A stretch of DNA of 64,000 bases from Dryomyza anilis (Eukaryota; Arthropoda; Insecta; Diptera; Dryomyzidae): the NCBI GenBank assembly GCA_951804985.1, contig OX638133.1, positions 29,227,963-29,291,962 of the forward strand, written 5' to 3'. Below are positions 55,535 through 64,000 of this stretch, piece after piece (position 1 is the stretch's first letter; every line of letters starts with the position of its first letter). A model generated the notes under the pieces. It saw only the letters and a program-made list of their open reading frames with translations. It was not told where the DNA came from and ran no database searches. The translations under genes were made by a program, and so were the position numbers.

Positions 55535-55625
55535 AATCATGACAGCGCTGGGAATCGAACCCCAAGACAAAAAGGTAAAATGACAGAACCACTAGAACCA
55601 TCGGCCACAGCCACGTAACAGAGCC
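55535..55625 (-). repeat. tRNA-like (Ser/Leu-like) derived sequence
   Basis: On the minus strand TGTGGCCGATGGTTCTAGTG resembles a type-II tRNA D-arm/A-box and GGGGTTCGATTCCC is a perfect T-arm/B-box. However, the anticodon region is T-rich and unpaired, and the acceptor ends do not pair, so it is not a functional tRNA. It is followed by T-rich sequence and is probably the head of another tRNA-derived SINE family. Confidence 0.6.
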
Positions 55626-55999
55626 TAATGAAATTATTTTGTTTATTTTGCTCTCACGCATTTTCATATTTTTAAAGTGACTCCGAATTTTCGAAGTGGT
55701 TTCCGACAAAGTGGCATCGCAGTCGCTGTTAGTAAAACAGCATTGTCTCTGTTAGGTCAAATTCTGTTAAGTTAAAACAGACAGCAGCTGTTATTGACTG
55801 TAACAGTTGCGGCTTGTGGTGTAATTATTGCTAATAAAAATGAAAAATATAATAAACAACTGTTTTTTATATAAGAAATCTCTATATCGTTTTTGAATAT
55901 ATATTTTTTTCTTATTTTAAATGGTTTCCGTTTTAAAAATAAAACGGTTTTAAGGGAATTGGGTTACGGTTTCAATTCTTGTCTACACCATTTACAAAT

Positions 56000-56181
56000 A
56001 TAATTCAGAAGAGATCAATTGCACTTCAGTAATTTCGTTTAAAATTCAAAAAACATCAATAGAAGTTCAGAAATTCCATTTTAAATTCAAAAGACATCAA
56101 TTGAAAATTCAGTTGTAATTCAAAAAACAACAATTGAAATTCAAAAATTTATATTTGAAAATCAGAAAATTTCATTTGCTA
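56000..56181. repeat. AATTCAAAA-type short tandem repeat, split by the mariner insertion
   Basis: Imperfect repeats of about 45 bp built from AAATTCAAAA(A/G)ACATCAATTG and GAAATTCA/AAATTTC words. The same words resume immediately right of the mariner element at 57048-57100 (GAAATTTCCATTTGAAATTC), so the element inserted into a pre-existing array. Confidence 0.8.
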
Positions 56182-57047
56182 AAGGGTTAAACAGGGACGC
56201 TACAAAAGTAGAGCGACAGGGACAGCAAACGACGCCATATTTCTTGCCGCTCTTTTGACATTTCTCTTCAGTAAGGTTTGCCATTTCATGATGGAAAGAT
56301 ATACGAGCCAACAACGAGTCGAAATTATTAAAATTTACTACCGAAATTCGGTAGTAAAAATTCGAAAAATCATCTTCAGCGATGAGGCTCATTTCTGACT
56401 TAATGGCTTCGTCAATAAACAAAATATGCGTTATTGGTCAGACAGCAATCCACACGTACTCCATAAGTCATCATTACGGTTTGGTGCGGTTTCTGGGCCG
56501 GCGGCGTCATTGGGCCGTACTTCTTCCGTGATGACCAAGACCGGCACGTTACTGTGAATGGGAATCGCTACCGTTCAATGATAACCGAATATTTTTGGCC
56601 CCATTGGATGATATGGACTTGGAGGACATGTGGTTCCAACAGGACGGCGCCACAAGCCACACAGCGAATGCCACAATCAATTTATTGGAAACCAAGTTTG
56701 GAGAACGCGTTATCTCACGAAATGATCCAGTCGATTGGCCGCCTCGGTCGTGCGATTTGACGACGTTAGACTATTTCCTGTGGGGCTACGTCAAGTCTAT
56801 GGTCTATGCCAACAAGCCAGCGACGATTGATGAACTTCGTACGAATATCAAACGTGAAATTGCATCAGTATCGGCCGGTTTATGCTTGAAAACCGTCGAA
56901 AATTTGGTTCAGCGTCTGGACTTCTGCAAGCGTGCCCGTGATGGCCATGCAAAAGAAATCGAGTTCCATACATTGGCATCGAACGTACTTTTACAGGAAT
57001 AAAGAATTTCATTGATATCCAAAACCAGCTCTTATTGAAAAACACTT
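56182..57047 (+). mobile_element. DD41D Tc1/mariner element, internally deleted
   Basis: 866 bp flanked by TA on both sides (56180-56181 and 57048-57049). The left end AAGGGTT...AACAGGGACGCTAC and right end CTCTTATTGAAAAACACTT are diverged terminal inverted repeats of about 31 bp in the family. It carries the transposase pseudogene described separately and shares its first 165 bp with the derivatives at 6830-7130 and 44661-44862. Confidence 0.95.
56288..57002 (+). pseudogene. Tc1/mariner DD41D transposase, deleted and broken
   Basis: Reads from MMERYTSQQRVEIIKIYYRN (start of the DNA-binding domain) directly, in frame, into KIIFSDEAHF with the first catalytic Asp at 56381-56383. About 150 residues present in family members are therefore missing. 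A TGA stop follows at 56396. After two frameshifts the end is well preserved: FQQDGATSHT with the second Asp at 56643-56645, WPPRSCDLTTLDYFLWG with the third Asp at 56769-56771, and a stop at 57000. Exactly 41 residues lie between the second and third Asp, the DD41D spacing known from rosa-like elements first described in Ceratitis. Inactive. Confidence 0.95.
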
Positions 57048-57104
57048 TATTTAGAAATTTCCATTTGAAATTCAGAATTTTTCATTTGATATTCAGTAGT
57101 TTTT

Positions 57105-58130
57105 TTTTTATTTCTAAAATGTGTAAGCGAATGGTAAAAAAATTATTTTTCAAATTTTCATTAAAATGTTACGTTTTATAAACAGAAAATGCAGTCAAAA
57201 TCAGATTTTTTTGAAATAATATGGGATACTTATAAAACGTCTTTTTTGATGTTTAGAGTATTGTAATGAAAATCTACGTATTTGCGAAATGTTTCCAATA
57301 TTTATATGAAAATATTCATATAATATTTTAAAAGTATTATCGAAATGATGCATAGAATGAAATAAATATTGCTATATTAAGGATGTTCCTATATGCAGTA
57401 TATTTTTAAAATTTATGTATTTTATTTCCATATTTAGGAGTTGTTATGCTACTGTTAATGATGCAATTGCTGCTGTAAAGAGGCTGTTTCCTGTTACTGC
57501 TATGAATACAAAGAATTATTTAAATTTATACAGCTACTATTAAATATGGCTCTGTTAATAATGGTACTTTTGATTGCAGTTAATATTGCTGCTGCTGTTA
57601 ACAGTAAATTGCTGTTGCTTAAAAATACTATTGACGAATTGATGATGATGATGTTGTACTTGTTATTTTGTTTTGTTGCTATATTTTTTTTATAATATTA
57701 TTGTTATTGTCGTTCATGACTAATGCATTTCTGAAGAAAGTGTGCTGTTTGTGGAATGTCATTAATTTCGTAAATAGTATCTAAATACATACATAAATTT
57801 AAAGCTCAGACAGTGTCCACATTGACTCATCGTTCATCGCAATATACATATGACGTTGTCCTCAAGTATCGTTTGTAATTGAAAATATAACAATGGAGAG
57901 GGTTGCAAATACTATATCGTTGATGAGATTGACTGCATTACTGCATAAATGAAAAAGTCAATACGTCTATCGCATTTACAGGGGGGGGAAAGAAAAATTG
58001 AGTGTGGGTCTCTTATAAATTAGATAGATTATCGTCTTCATGGTCGTGATGTGGCATAAGAACAACCAATTATTTTTATTATTTACGTATATTGGAAATA
58101 TGTCATTAAATTATGTTTCTTTTTTTTCAT
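57105..58130. other. AT-rich spacer
   Basis: Some GCTGCTGTTA/TTGCTGTT words near 57450-57620. No gene recognised. Confidence 0.4.
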
Positions 58131-58132
58131 TA

Positions 58133-58344
58133 CACCCAGACAAAAATTCCCTCAAATCCCATTAAAATTGTTCAATAGGACAATTATTGATTTAATAGTA
58201 TACAAAAAATAAATCTTTTCATATAAACTCAATGGCAATGTCATGGTATTTTCTAGTATTTAAAGGTATTTTCCGATTAAAATAATAATTTGACTATTTT
58301 TAATAGTAAAAAACTATTATTTATATAGTATTTTTTTCTAGGTG
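58133..58344 (+). mobile_element. CACCCAGAAAA MITE, copy 3
   Basis: Same element as 54001-54220, with ends CACCCAGACAAAAATTCCC and TTTTTTTCTAGGTG. It has a short deletion near 58292 where the other copies read ATCCTATTGA. TA lies on both sides. Confidence 0.92.
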
Positions 58345-58374
58345 TATACTTAGTATATTTACATATTGTCACTG

Positions 58375-59230
58375 TCATGCCAAAGGGACGAATGTGCATT
58401 TTTAAAAATGTTGGGAAATCAAATTTTAAAGTTTGAAGTGCTTAAAAGTTAATAACATTTTATTTTTTTTAATATTTTTGTTTTGTTATTTTGGTTTATT
58501 CATCAATTATTATAACTTACATAAAATATCTTTGGATTCAGACAACTTACTGAATGATAAATATGGATTTTATGAGGCTATATCCAGACCAAAACGAAAA
58601 TATTTTTGTTTTTTTATGCTATAACTTTTTATTAGTGCAAGATAAAATTGTAATGTTAATGCATTAATTGTTTGTTTTTAAAGCACCTATCGATTGGCAT
58701 CATTATTTAAAAATAAATTTCAAAATATTAATTTTCCATTTGTTATTTGCTAGAAAAATGTTTGAAAAAATATTTTAAGTAATAATGACAATCGATAGGT
58801 GCTTTAAAAACAAACAATTAATGCCTCTACACCAATATTTTATCTTACTTCAATAAAGAGTTATAGCAAAAAATACGAAGAAATTGCAAAAATTGAAAAT
58901 CTTGTCATGCCAAAAGGGCGAATCTTTATGTTTTTTTGCTATAACTCTTTATTGGTGCAAGATAAAATAATAATGTAGAGGCATTAATTATTTGCTTTCA
59001 GAGCACCTATCGATTGGCATCATTAATTAAAAATAATTTGCCAAACATTTGTCTTGCAAATGATAAAAATTCAAAAAAAAAATTTAAAATAATGTTAATG
59101 ATCGATAGGTGATTTAAAAAGAAACAATATTTTATCTTAAACCGATATTTTATCTTATACCAATAAAAAGTTATGACAAAAAAACGAAAAGATTCACCCT
59201 TTTGGCAAGACATTTTCAATTTTTCGAATT
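58375..59230. mobile_element. Fold-back palindromic array, second locus
   Basis: Same unit as 42112-42990. A half unit at about 58590-58720 is followed by a full palindrome at about 58780-59015 (CGATAGGTGCTTTAAAAAC through TTGTCATGCCAAAAGGGCGA to GCACCTATCGATTGGCATC) and a degraded half to about 59225. The first 200 bp (58375-58590) include a CATGCCAAAGGGACGA centre fragment and AT-rich DNA. Confidence 0.9.
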
Positions 59231-59234
59231 CGTC

Positions 59235-59750
59235 CGTTTGGTTTTGTCTTTTGTTGTTAGAAATATCCAACAAAGCCACACACGATTTTGGCACAGTATA
59301 CTTGAGGAAAACCTACATTAAAAAATGTTAAAAAGCGCAAATATCAATAATTACACATTCGTGATAGTGACGATATTAACAAATTTTGAAGAAAAAAAAA
59401 ATACAAGATTCACAATGAATATCCGTTTGGTACTAATAGTTTTATTTATTATGGTCTAATAGTTAAAAGTTTCGCGAAATAAAGCTATTTCTGGTTTTTA
59501 TCAATGACCAACTGTCATTGATCCCAATTCAATTTTTTTTTTTCAGATAACAATAACATTTGCCATTTAATGTCAAATTTCCAAACTCTTCGGATATTGA
59601 GCCAAATGCCTCGGTTTTCTAAAACGGTATAAGATATACTTGATTGATTGAAGGAGGTGGAGAAAAACCCATCTGTGCATAGCACAGAGTACACCATAAA
59701 GTAGGCCCATTGTGACCCCTCAGAATATATCAGATATACTTTACTCATAC
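59235..59750. other. AT-rich spacer
   Basis: No gene or shared repeat recognised; the 77-codon minus frame 59515-59748 has no known motif. Confidence 0.4.
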
Positions 59751-59754
59751 TATA

Positions 59755-60480
59755 TTCGACCTAAGATCGAATACAATTCGCACATTTAGACAGGAGCATA
59801 TCATATGTACTATGAAGTTCCTGTGTCGAATACAGCAAAGTGCGATATATTTAATAGATGATGGGAATAATTAATATTCTATTGCTTCTCTTGAGCACCG
59901 AATATTCGTGTGGTGTGAGCCTATTTTATAGGTATTGCAAAAGACAGTGTTCGACTAAAATCAAGGACTAAAATCCTTTGGCATATCGGTTCCGGCTCCG
60001 ATTTTGGTTTCAATATTTTTAAAATAGCGGTTCCGATTCCAACCAAAAAAAAAAAATACATGTATTCCGATTCCGGTTCAAAAATCGAAACGGTTCCGAT
60101 TTCGGTTCATTGATTTTGACTAAAACCTTTGGAATATCAATATTTTTAAAATAGCGGTTTTTATTCCGATTCCCACAAAAAAAAATATATATATATATAT
60201 GGATTCCGATTCCGGTTCCAAAAATCGAAACAATTCAGGTACCGGTTCCGATTATTTGCGGTTCCTAACTGAAATACATAGCCTGAGAACATATAGTCTG
60301 ATATTTTGTTCTATTCGCACCCCAAAATACCTCATCGTAGTTCAATAGGCTCTCAACAGAACCATGTATTTCAGAGAAAATTGGTTCTTCAGTCGCACGA
60401 TAAGTTTGTGAAACAATCTCCCTGCGTCTGTTTTTCCGGACATTTTTGATATTGACCCATTCAAAATAAACCGACCTACT
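59755..60480 (+). pseudogene. Jockey-type LINE remnant, third copy, interrupted
   Basis: Plus-strand equivalent of the 23-kb remnant: ATACAATTCGCACATTTAGAC (YNSHI), ATAGATGATGGGAATAATTA, CTCTTGAGCACCGAATATTC (LEHR), TTATAGGTATTGCAAAAGAC. Then, after an interruption at 59965-60262, GAAATACATAGCCTGA, GTTCTTCAGTCGCACGA, ATCTCCCTGCGTCTGTTTTT and ACATTTTTGATATTG. Coding frames are destroyed by stops and shifts. Confidence 0.78.
59965..60262 (+). repeat. GGTTCCGATTCC low-complexity insert in LINE remnant
   Basis: Two related halves of about 150 bp with GATTCCGGTTC, AAAATCGAAACGGTTCCGAT and ATATTTTTAAAATAGCGG words, an (AT)n run near 60187-60200, and A tracts. It is the complement of the CCGGAATCGGAAC repeat near 30395-30570, which also adjoins a LINE remnant. 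Confidence 0.8.
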
Positions 60481-60532
60481 CTTCTATTTTTTTTCATTCA
60501 TCATCTTAATGAACTTTTAATACACAGAAAAA

Positions 60533-61070
60533 ATACATCAATATGTTGAATTTATTCATAAATATTAAGAATTTTTTCAACAACTACCAGACTCATCATA
60601 AACCACCGTTAATTAAAAGATGTATTAATGATTACATTCATCATTTCATTGATGAATACATTCATCATTTCATTGATGAATACATTCATCATTTCATTGA
60701 TGAATACATTCATCATTTCATTGATGAATACATTCATCATTTCATTGATGAATACATTCATCATTTCATTGATGAATACATTCATCATTTCATTGATGAA
60801 TACATTCATCATTTCATTGATGAATACATTCATCATTTCATTGATGAATACATTCATCATTTCATTGATGAATACGCATCATCATTCATCTATATGAAAT
60901 TATTCGTACTATCCAACATTATAATGAAGAACGAAATATTCAATACAATGAATTTTAATCGTCATATTGATGAATTTGTTCATTTTATTAATGAACATAA
61001 TATTTTTTTTCCAAAAATATTTTTTTTAGAAAATAATTCGGAAAAAAAAGTGTTGTTGTAAAAGATGTAT
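60533..61070 (+). mobile_element. Dispersed element D, copy 2, with internal minisatellite
   Basis: Opens ATGTTGAATTTATTCATAAA, then ACTACCAGACTCATCAT. After the 24-bp array it continues with GAAATTATTCGTACTATCC, AATGAAGAACGAAATATTCA and GTCATATTGATGAATTTGTTC before A/T homopolymers and GTTGTTGTAAAAG. The plus frame 60543-61061 (172 codons) crosses it, with an 8-residue repeat (IHHFIDEY) ten times. Since the other copy has no such frame, this is not taken as a gene. Confidence 0.8.
60633..60872 (+). repeat. 24-bp minisatellite, ten identical units
   Basis: Unit TACATTCATCATTTCATTGATGAA in two parts (TACATTCATCATTT, CATTGATGAA), exactly 24 bp, ten copies at 60633-60872 with no differences seen. 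At each unit junction the palindrome TGATGAAT-AC-ATTCATCA can fold. Because 24 is a multiple of three, repeated frames are open on both strands (60609-60860 minus, 60628-60897 plus), which is arithmetic rather than selection. Confidence 0.97.
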
Positions 61071-61690
61071 TTAAAAAATAACATAAAAAAAATATCAAAA
61101 AAAAAATTATCCGAAAAAAAATTTTTTCGAAGAAAGTCATCGAAAAAAATAAATTTCTTCGTAAAAAAAAATGTTGTTGTTAAAAAGAAAAATGTTTTTT
61201 TGTTAAATAAAAATTTTTTTTTTGGAGAAACAAAATTTTTTCAAACAAAATTTTTGGAAAATAAAATTTAAAATACTATTTTGACTATTTTTATTATTGT
61301 TTTTTATATTCGTTTTAGTAAATATTTTCTTAATAAGAAATTGTATGGCACTATATGCTAAATATGCTCTAATAAATCAATAAAGATAATAAAAACGTAA
61401 GTTGGTTGAATTTTTCGATTATTTTAATCATTTTTCAATTAAATTAGTTCATAATTTTGTAGCAATAAAACGTATTTATCTTATTTAAGTTTTTTCATTT
61501 AATTTATTCCTTGATATATTCAAAATCAAACTTTAAAAAAAAATCAAAAAGTTTGAAAAATAAAATTGTATCCTTTTTGCGATTTTTAAAATTCTCGTTA
61601 TTCTTGTTTTTTTTATTCGTTTTAGTATTTTCTTAAAAAAAATTGTCTGACTGCACTGATTACTTTTATTCATAAAATATATTCCTTCCA
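61071..61690. other. A/T homopolymer-rich DNA
   Basis: Many A or T runs with TTCGAAAA and GAAAAAAA words to 61270, then plain AT-rich DNA. No gene. Confidence 0.5.
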
Positions 61691-62340
61691 CCGTCTACCG
61701 TTTTGTCTGCCATCAATCCGACATTAGCAGTTTCCCATTGTTTTGACATCGCAATTTATTGCCATGCAAATGTTGATTTTGTAATTAATAATTGCAAAAA
61801 AAAAATTAATAAATAAACCAGCAACTCAACACGAATATTGAAATATCAATTTGAGAATTTCAACTGATTGTGACACATTTCAATGCGATCGACCGAGAAT
61901 CGTGTACGACATCGGATCCAAAGAGACGCGCGCGCACTGCACTCATTACCTATGCCGTACCGTACCGCGCAACACTTTCGCAATGTTAACAAGATTTGTT
62001 TTTTTTTTTATAACGATTTCTTTGAAATGTGCGAAATTGAATTCCGGACATTTTTTGATGACTTCATCGCTCTACTATTAGTAGATATGTGATATTTGGG
62101 AACCTGAATATAGATATATGTATTACAGACACAGTATATGGGGTATGTATGTCGATAGTATTTGGAAATGTGCAATTCGAAGTGACACACGTTTCGTTGC
62201 TATTAATTGCTTTTTTGTACACGTCGTCGTCGTCTCTATGTTAAATGGTATCTGATGGTTAGAAAATTCCAAAGATTCCAACACCGTCTCTGACAAAGTC
62301 GGTCTTATCAAAGGCACTATTTGTGCGATTAGCGTGTTAC
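61691..62340. other. Unique GC-richer island
   Basis: Normal-complexity DNA with GCGATCGACCGAGAATCG, GAGACGCGCGCGCACTGCAC and CCGTACCGTACCGCGC near 61880-61970, and GTCGTCGTCGTCTC near 62223-62236. Short frames on both strands without motifs. Candidate conserved non-coding DNA. Confidence 0.4.
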
Positions 62341-63330
62341 GGTATGTTATTGCAAATGTACGTACAAATTAATTCTTGGAATATATGTTGACGGTTTAAA
62401 AATACATTTACATATAGGTACTATTAATGGGAAGTGTGACGACAATCATTTTTAAGATAATAAGAAATATAAAGTATAAATTCAACGCGCTATAACTTCT
62501 AAATTGAAAATTAATAAATATTACTTCGTTACTTTGTTTAATTTTTTGTTTTAGTAGTAATCAGAATTATGTAATTTAAGAAAAATTAAAGCTCTCTTAA
62601 ATCAGAAAAAACTTATTTAAAAATGATGTAACTAGAATGAATAAATGTGATGAAAAACACTCTCCAAACTTTATACATTTACAAATAACACAGTGCAGCA
62701 AAAGTCCATTTTCGTGCCAGAGATTTGACAATATTTTTAGAGTCCTTGAGAAATCTTATGCCCTATCACATTTACGAGATATATGACCATAAAGGTTCTA
62801 AAGTGACCGCAATATTACCGTTGATTTATTGAGAAAACTGTAGTAGTTATGGATTTGTTGTTTGAGAACCAAATGTAGACACTTTGCAAGGCTTCATATC
62901 TGTAGTACATATTAAATTTTTATCTCGTCCGTTTAATACCAATATTAATGATTTTCAAAGGATATACTACACAATCGATTAATTTTATATTAAGGAGTTA
63001 CAAATGTATCATATTGTCCATGGAAAAAATATACAGCATAAAAAAATATAAAAAATAGCCAAATTGTCAAAGCAAAGTATTTTTTATTTTATATGAAACT
63101 ACAAAATACAAAAGTTTTTCGTAGCTTAAAATCGATTGATCCTTTAAAGGTTCCAAGGATATAGCTTTATTTTTAACCAGCTGGACCCTTGCACGACTCG
63201 TGCATAGATTTTGTGAATTCAAGAATATGGAGTGATGTTATTAATAAAAAGAACATTATTATTATTTATTTTCGATAGTCTTATTGAGTTTGTTTGGTGG
63301 GTTCTACTATATATTCCAAATTTGAAGTAA
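62341..63330. other. AT-rich spacer
   Basis: No gene recognised. GCACGACTCGTGCATAGATTTTG at about 63191-63213 echoes GTGCACGACGCGGGCAAAGATTTTG at about 63447-63471 inside the T-rich array. Confidence 0.4.
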
Positions 63331-63339
63331 ATTTCTTGA

Positions 63340-63905
63340 AGAGTTTTTTTGTTTTATCTTTTTTTTTGTGTCTTGCTTTTATTTTTAATTTTGTATTTTT
63401 ACTTTTGTGTTTTACTTTTGTGTTTTTCTTTTGTGTCGTTGGTTCCGTGCACGACGCGGGCAAAGATTTTGTGTTTTGATTTTATGTTTTTGCTTTTATT
63501 TTTAATTTTGTGTTTTGCTTTCGATTTTGTGTCTTTGCTTTTGTTTTTGTATTTTGCTTCTGTTTTTTTTTTGTTTGTTTTTGCTTTTGTTTTTGATTTT
63601 GTGTTTTGATTTTGTGTTTTGCTTTGGTGTTTTTTGCTTTTGTGTTTTTGCTTTTGTTTTTGTGTCTTTGCTTATGTTTTTGTGTTTGTGTTTCTGCTTT
63701 TTTTTTTTGTAATATCGTGTTTTTGTTTTTGCTTTTGTGTTTTGCTTTCGGTGTTTTGTTTTTTGTATTTTGCTTTTGTTTTTGCTTTTGTGTCCTTGCT
63801 TTTATTTTTGTGTTTTGGCGTTTATGTTTTGGATTTTATGTTATGCTTTTGTGTTTTTGTTTTGTTTTTGCTTTTGTGTTTTTGAATTTGACAGACGGAC
63901 CAAGA
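63340..63905. repeat. T-rich degenerate array, mirror of 52785-53510
   Basis: TTTTGCTTTTGTGTTTTTGC-type words for about 550 bp, the complement of the A-rich array. It ends at GACAGACGGACCAAGAG (63891-63907), the complement of CTCTTGGTCCGTCTGTC found at 52529-52545 near the other array. So both arrays belong to one dispersed element type. Plus frames here are Phe/Leu/Cys artefacts. Confidence 0.9.
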
Positions 63906-64000
63906 GTTTTATATAGATTTCCTCAATGTGTCGCGGTTCGATATCGCGGTATTGATAAATCCTTAATTTTCATAGTAACATTTTGGTATAAGATATGGAT

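Noticed and set aside
55535..55625. Functional tRNA-Ser or tRNA-Leu
   Set aside because: The acceptor ends do not pair and the anticodon region is a T-rich unpaired stretch; only the A- and B-box-like parts are preserved.
56162..56422. 86-codon minus frame as a gene
   Set aside because: It reads the opposite strand of the mariner terminal region and transposase start.

Overview
This looks like a gene-poor, repeat-packed stretch of an insect nuclear genome, most likely a higher fly (Diptera, Brachycera). The evidence is the AT-rich composition with scattered CAG/CAA-, GACA- and CGATCGAT-rich islands, Jockey-type LINE reverse transcriptase remnants, a Tc1/mariner transposase of DD41D spacing, and a dispersed TTTGTAACACCCAGAAGGA-type repeat familiar from flies. 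I found no open reading frame that I can defend as a host protein and no operon-like or bacterial features. The window is probably intergenic or lies inside a very large intron.

Layout: 1-8.4 kb holds a 190-bp-unit repeat, a 1.65-kb array of a 19-bp AT satellite, GACA repeats, a dispersed element and a fold-back mariner derivative. 8.4-16.4 kb alternates unique GC-richer islands with three tandem arrays (about 208, 95 and 135 bp units) and an eroded retrotransposon RNase H domain. 16.7-19.1 kb is a composite degenerate tandem repeat. 19.6-24.1 kb has two islands, then SINEs, a LINE remnant and a MITE. 24.8-29.7 kb holds two inverted blocks of a CGATAT-rich family around an island. 30-38.4 kb has LINE scraps, fold-back elements, TA-flanked MITEs and a broken DUF4780-like retroelement gene. 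40-49 kb holds tandem duplications, fold-back arrays, several MITEs and SINEs. 50-52 kb is an island group, 52-53.5 kb an A-rich array mirrored by a T-rich one at 63.3-63.9 kb, and 54-61 kb holds SINE, MITE, mariner, LINE and a 24-bp minisatellite.

The best-supported biology is a tRNA-derived SINE family with about eight copies of different ages, two of them with clear target-site duplications. Next is a DD41D mariner family seen as one internally deleted copy plus two fold-back derivatives. Third is a dispersed element in which one of two copies has a block of ten identical, hairpin-forming 24-bp units. The islands are candidates for conserved non-coding or regulatory DNA, including clustered inverted AGATAC half-sites. 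I see no convincing previously undescribed multi-gene system; the unusual material is mobile-element and repeat biology. Boundaries of degenerate repeats are approximate, made by eye.
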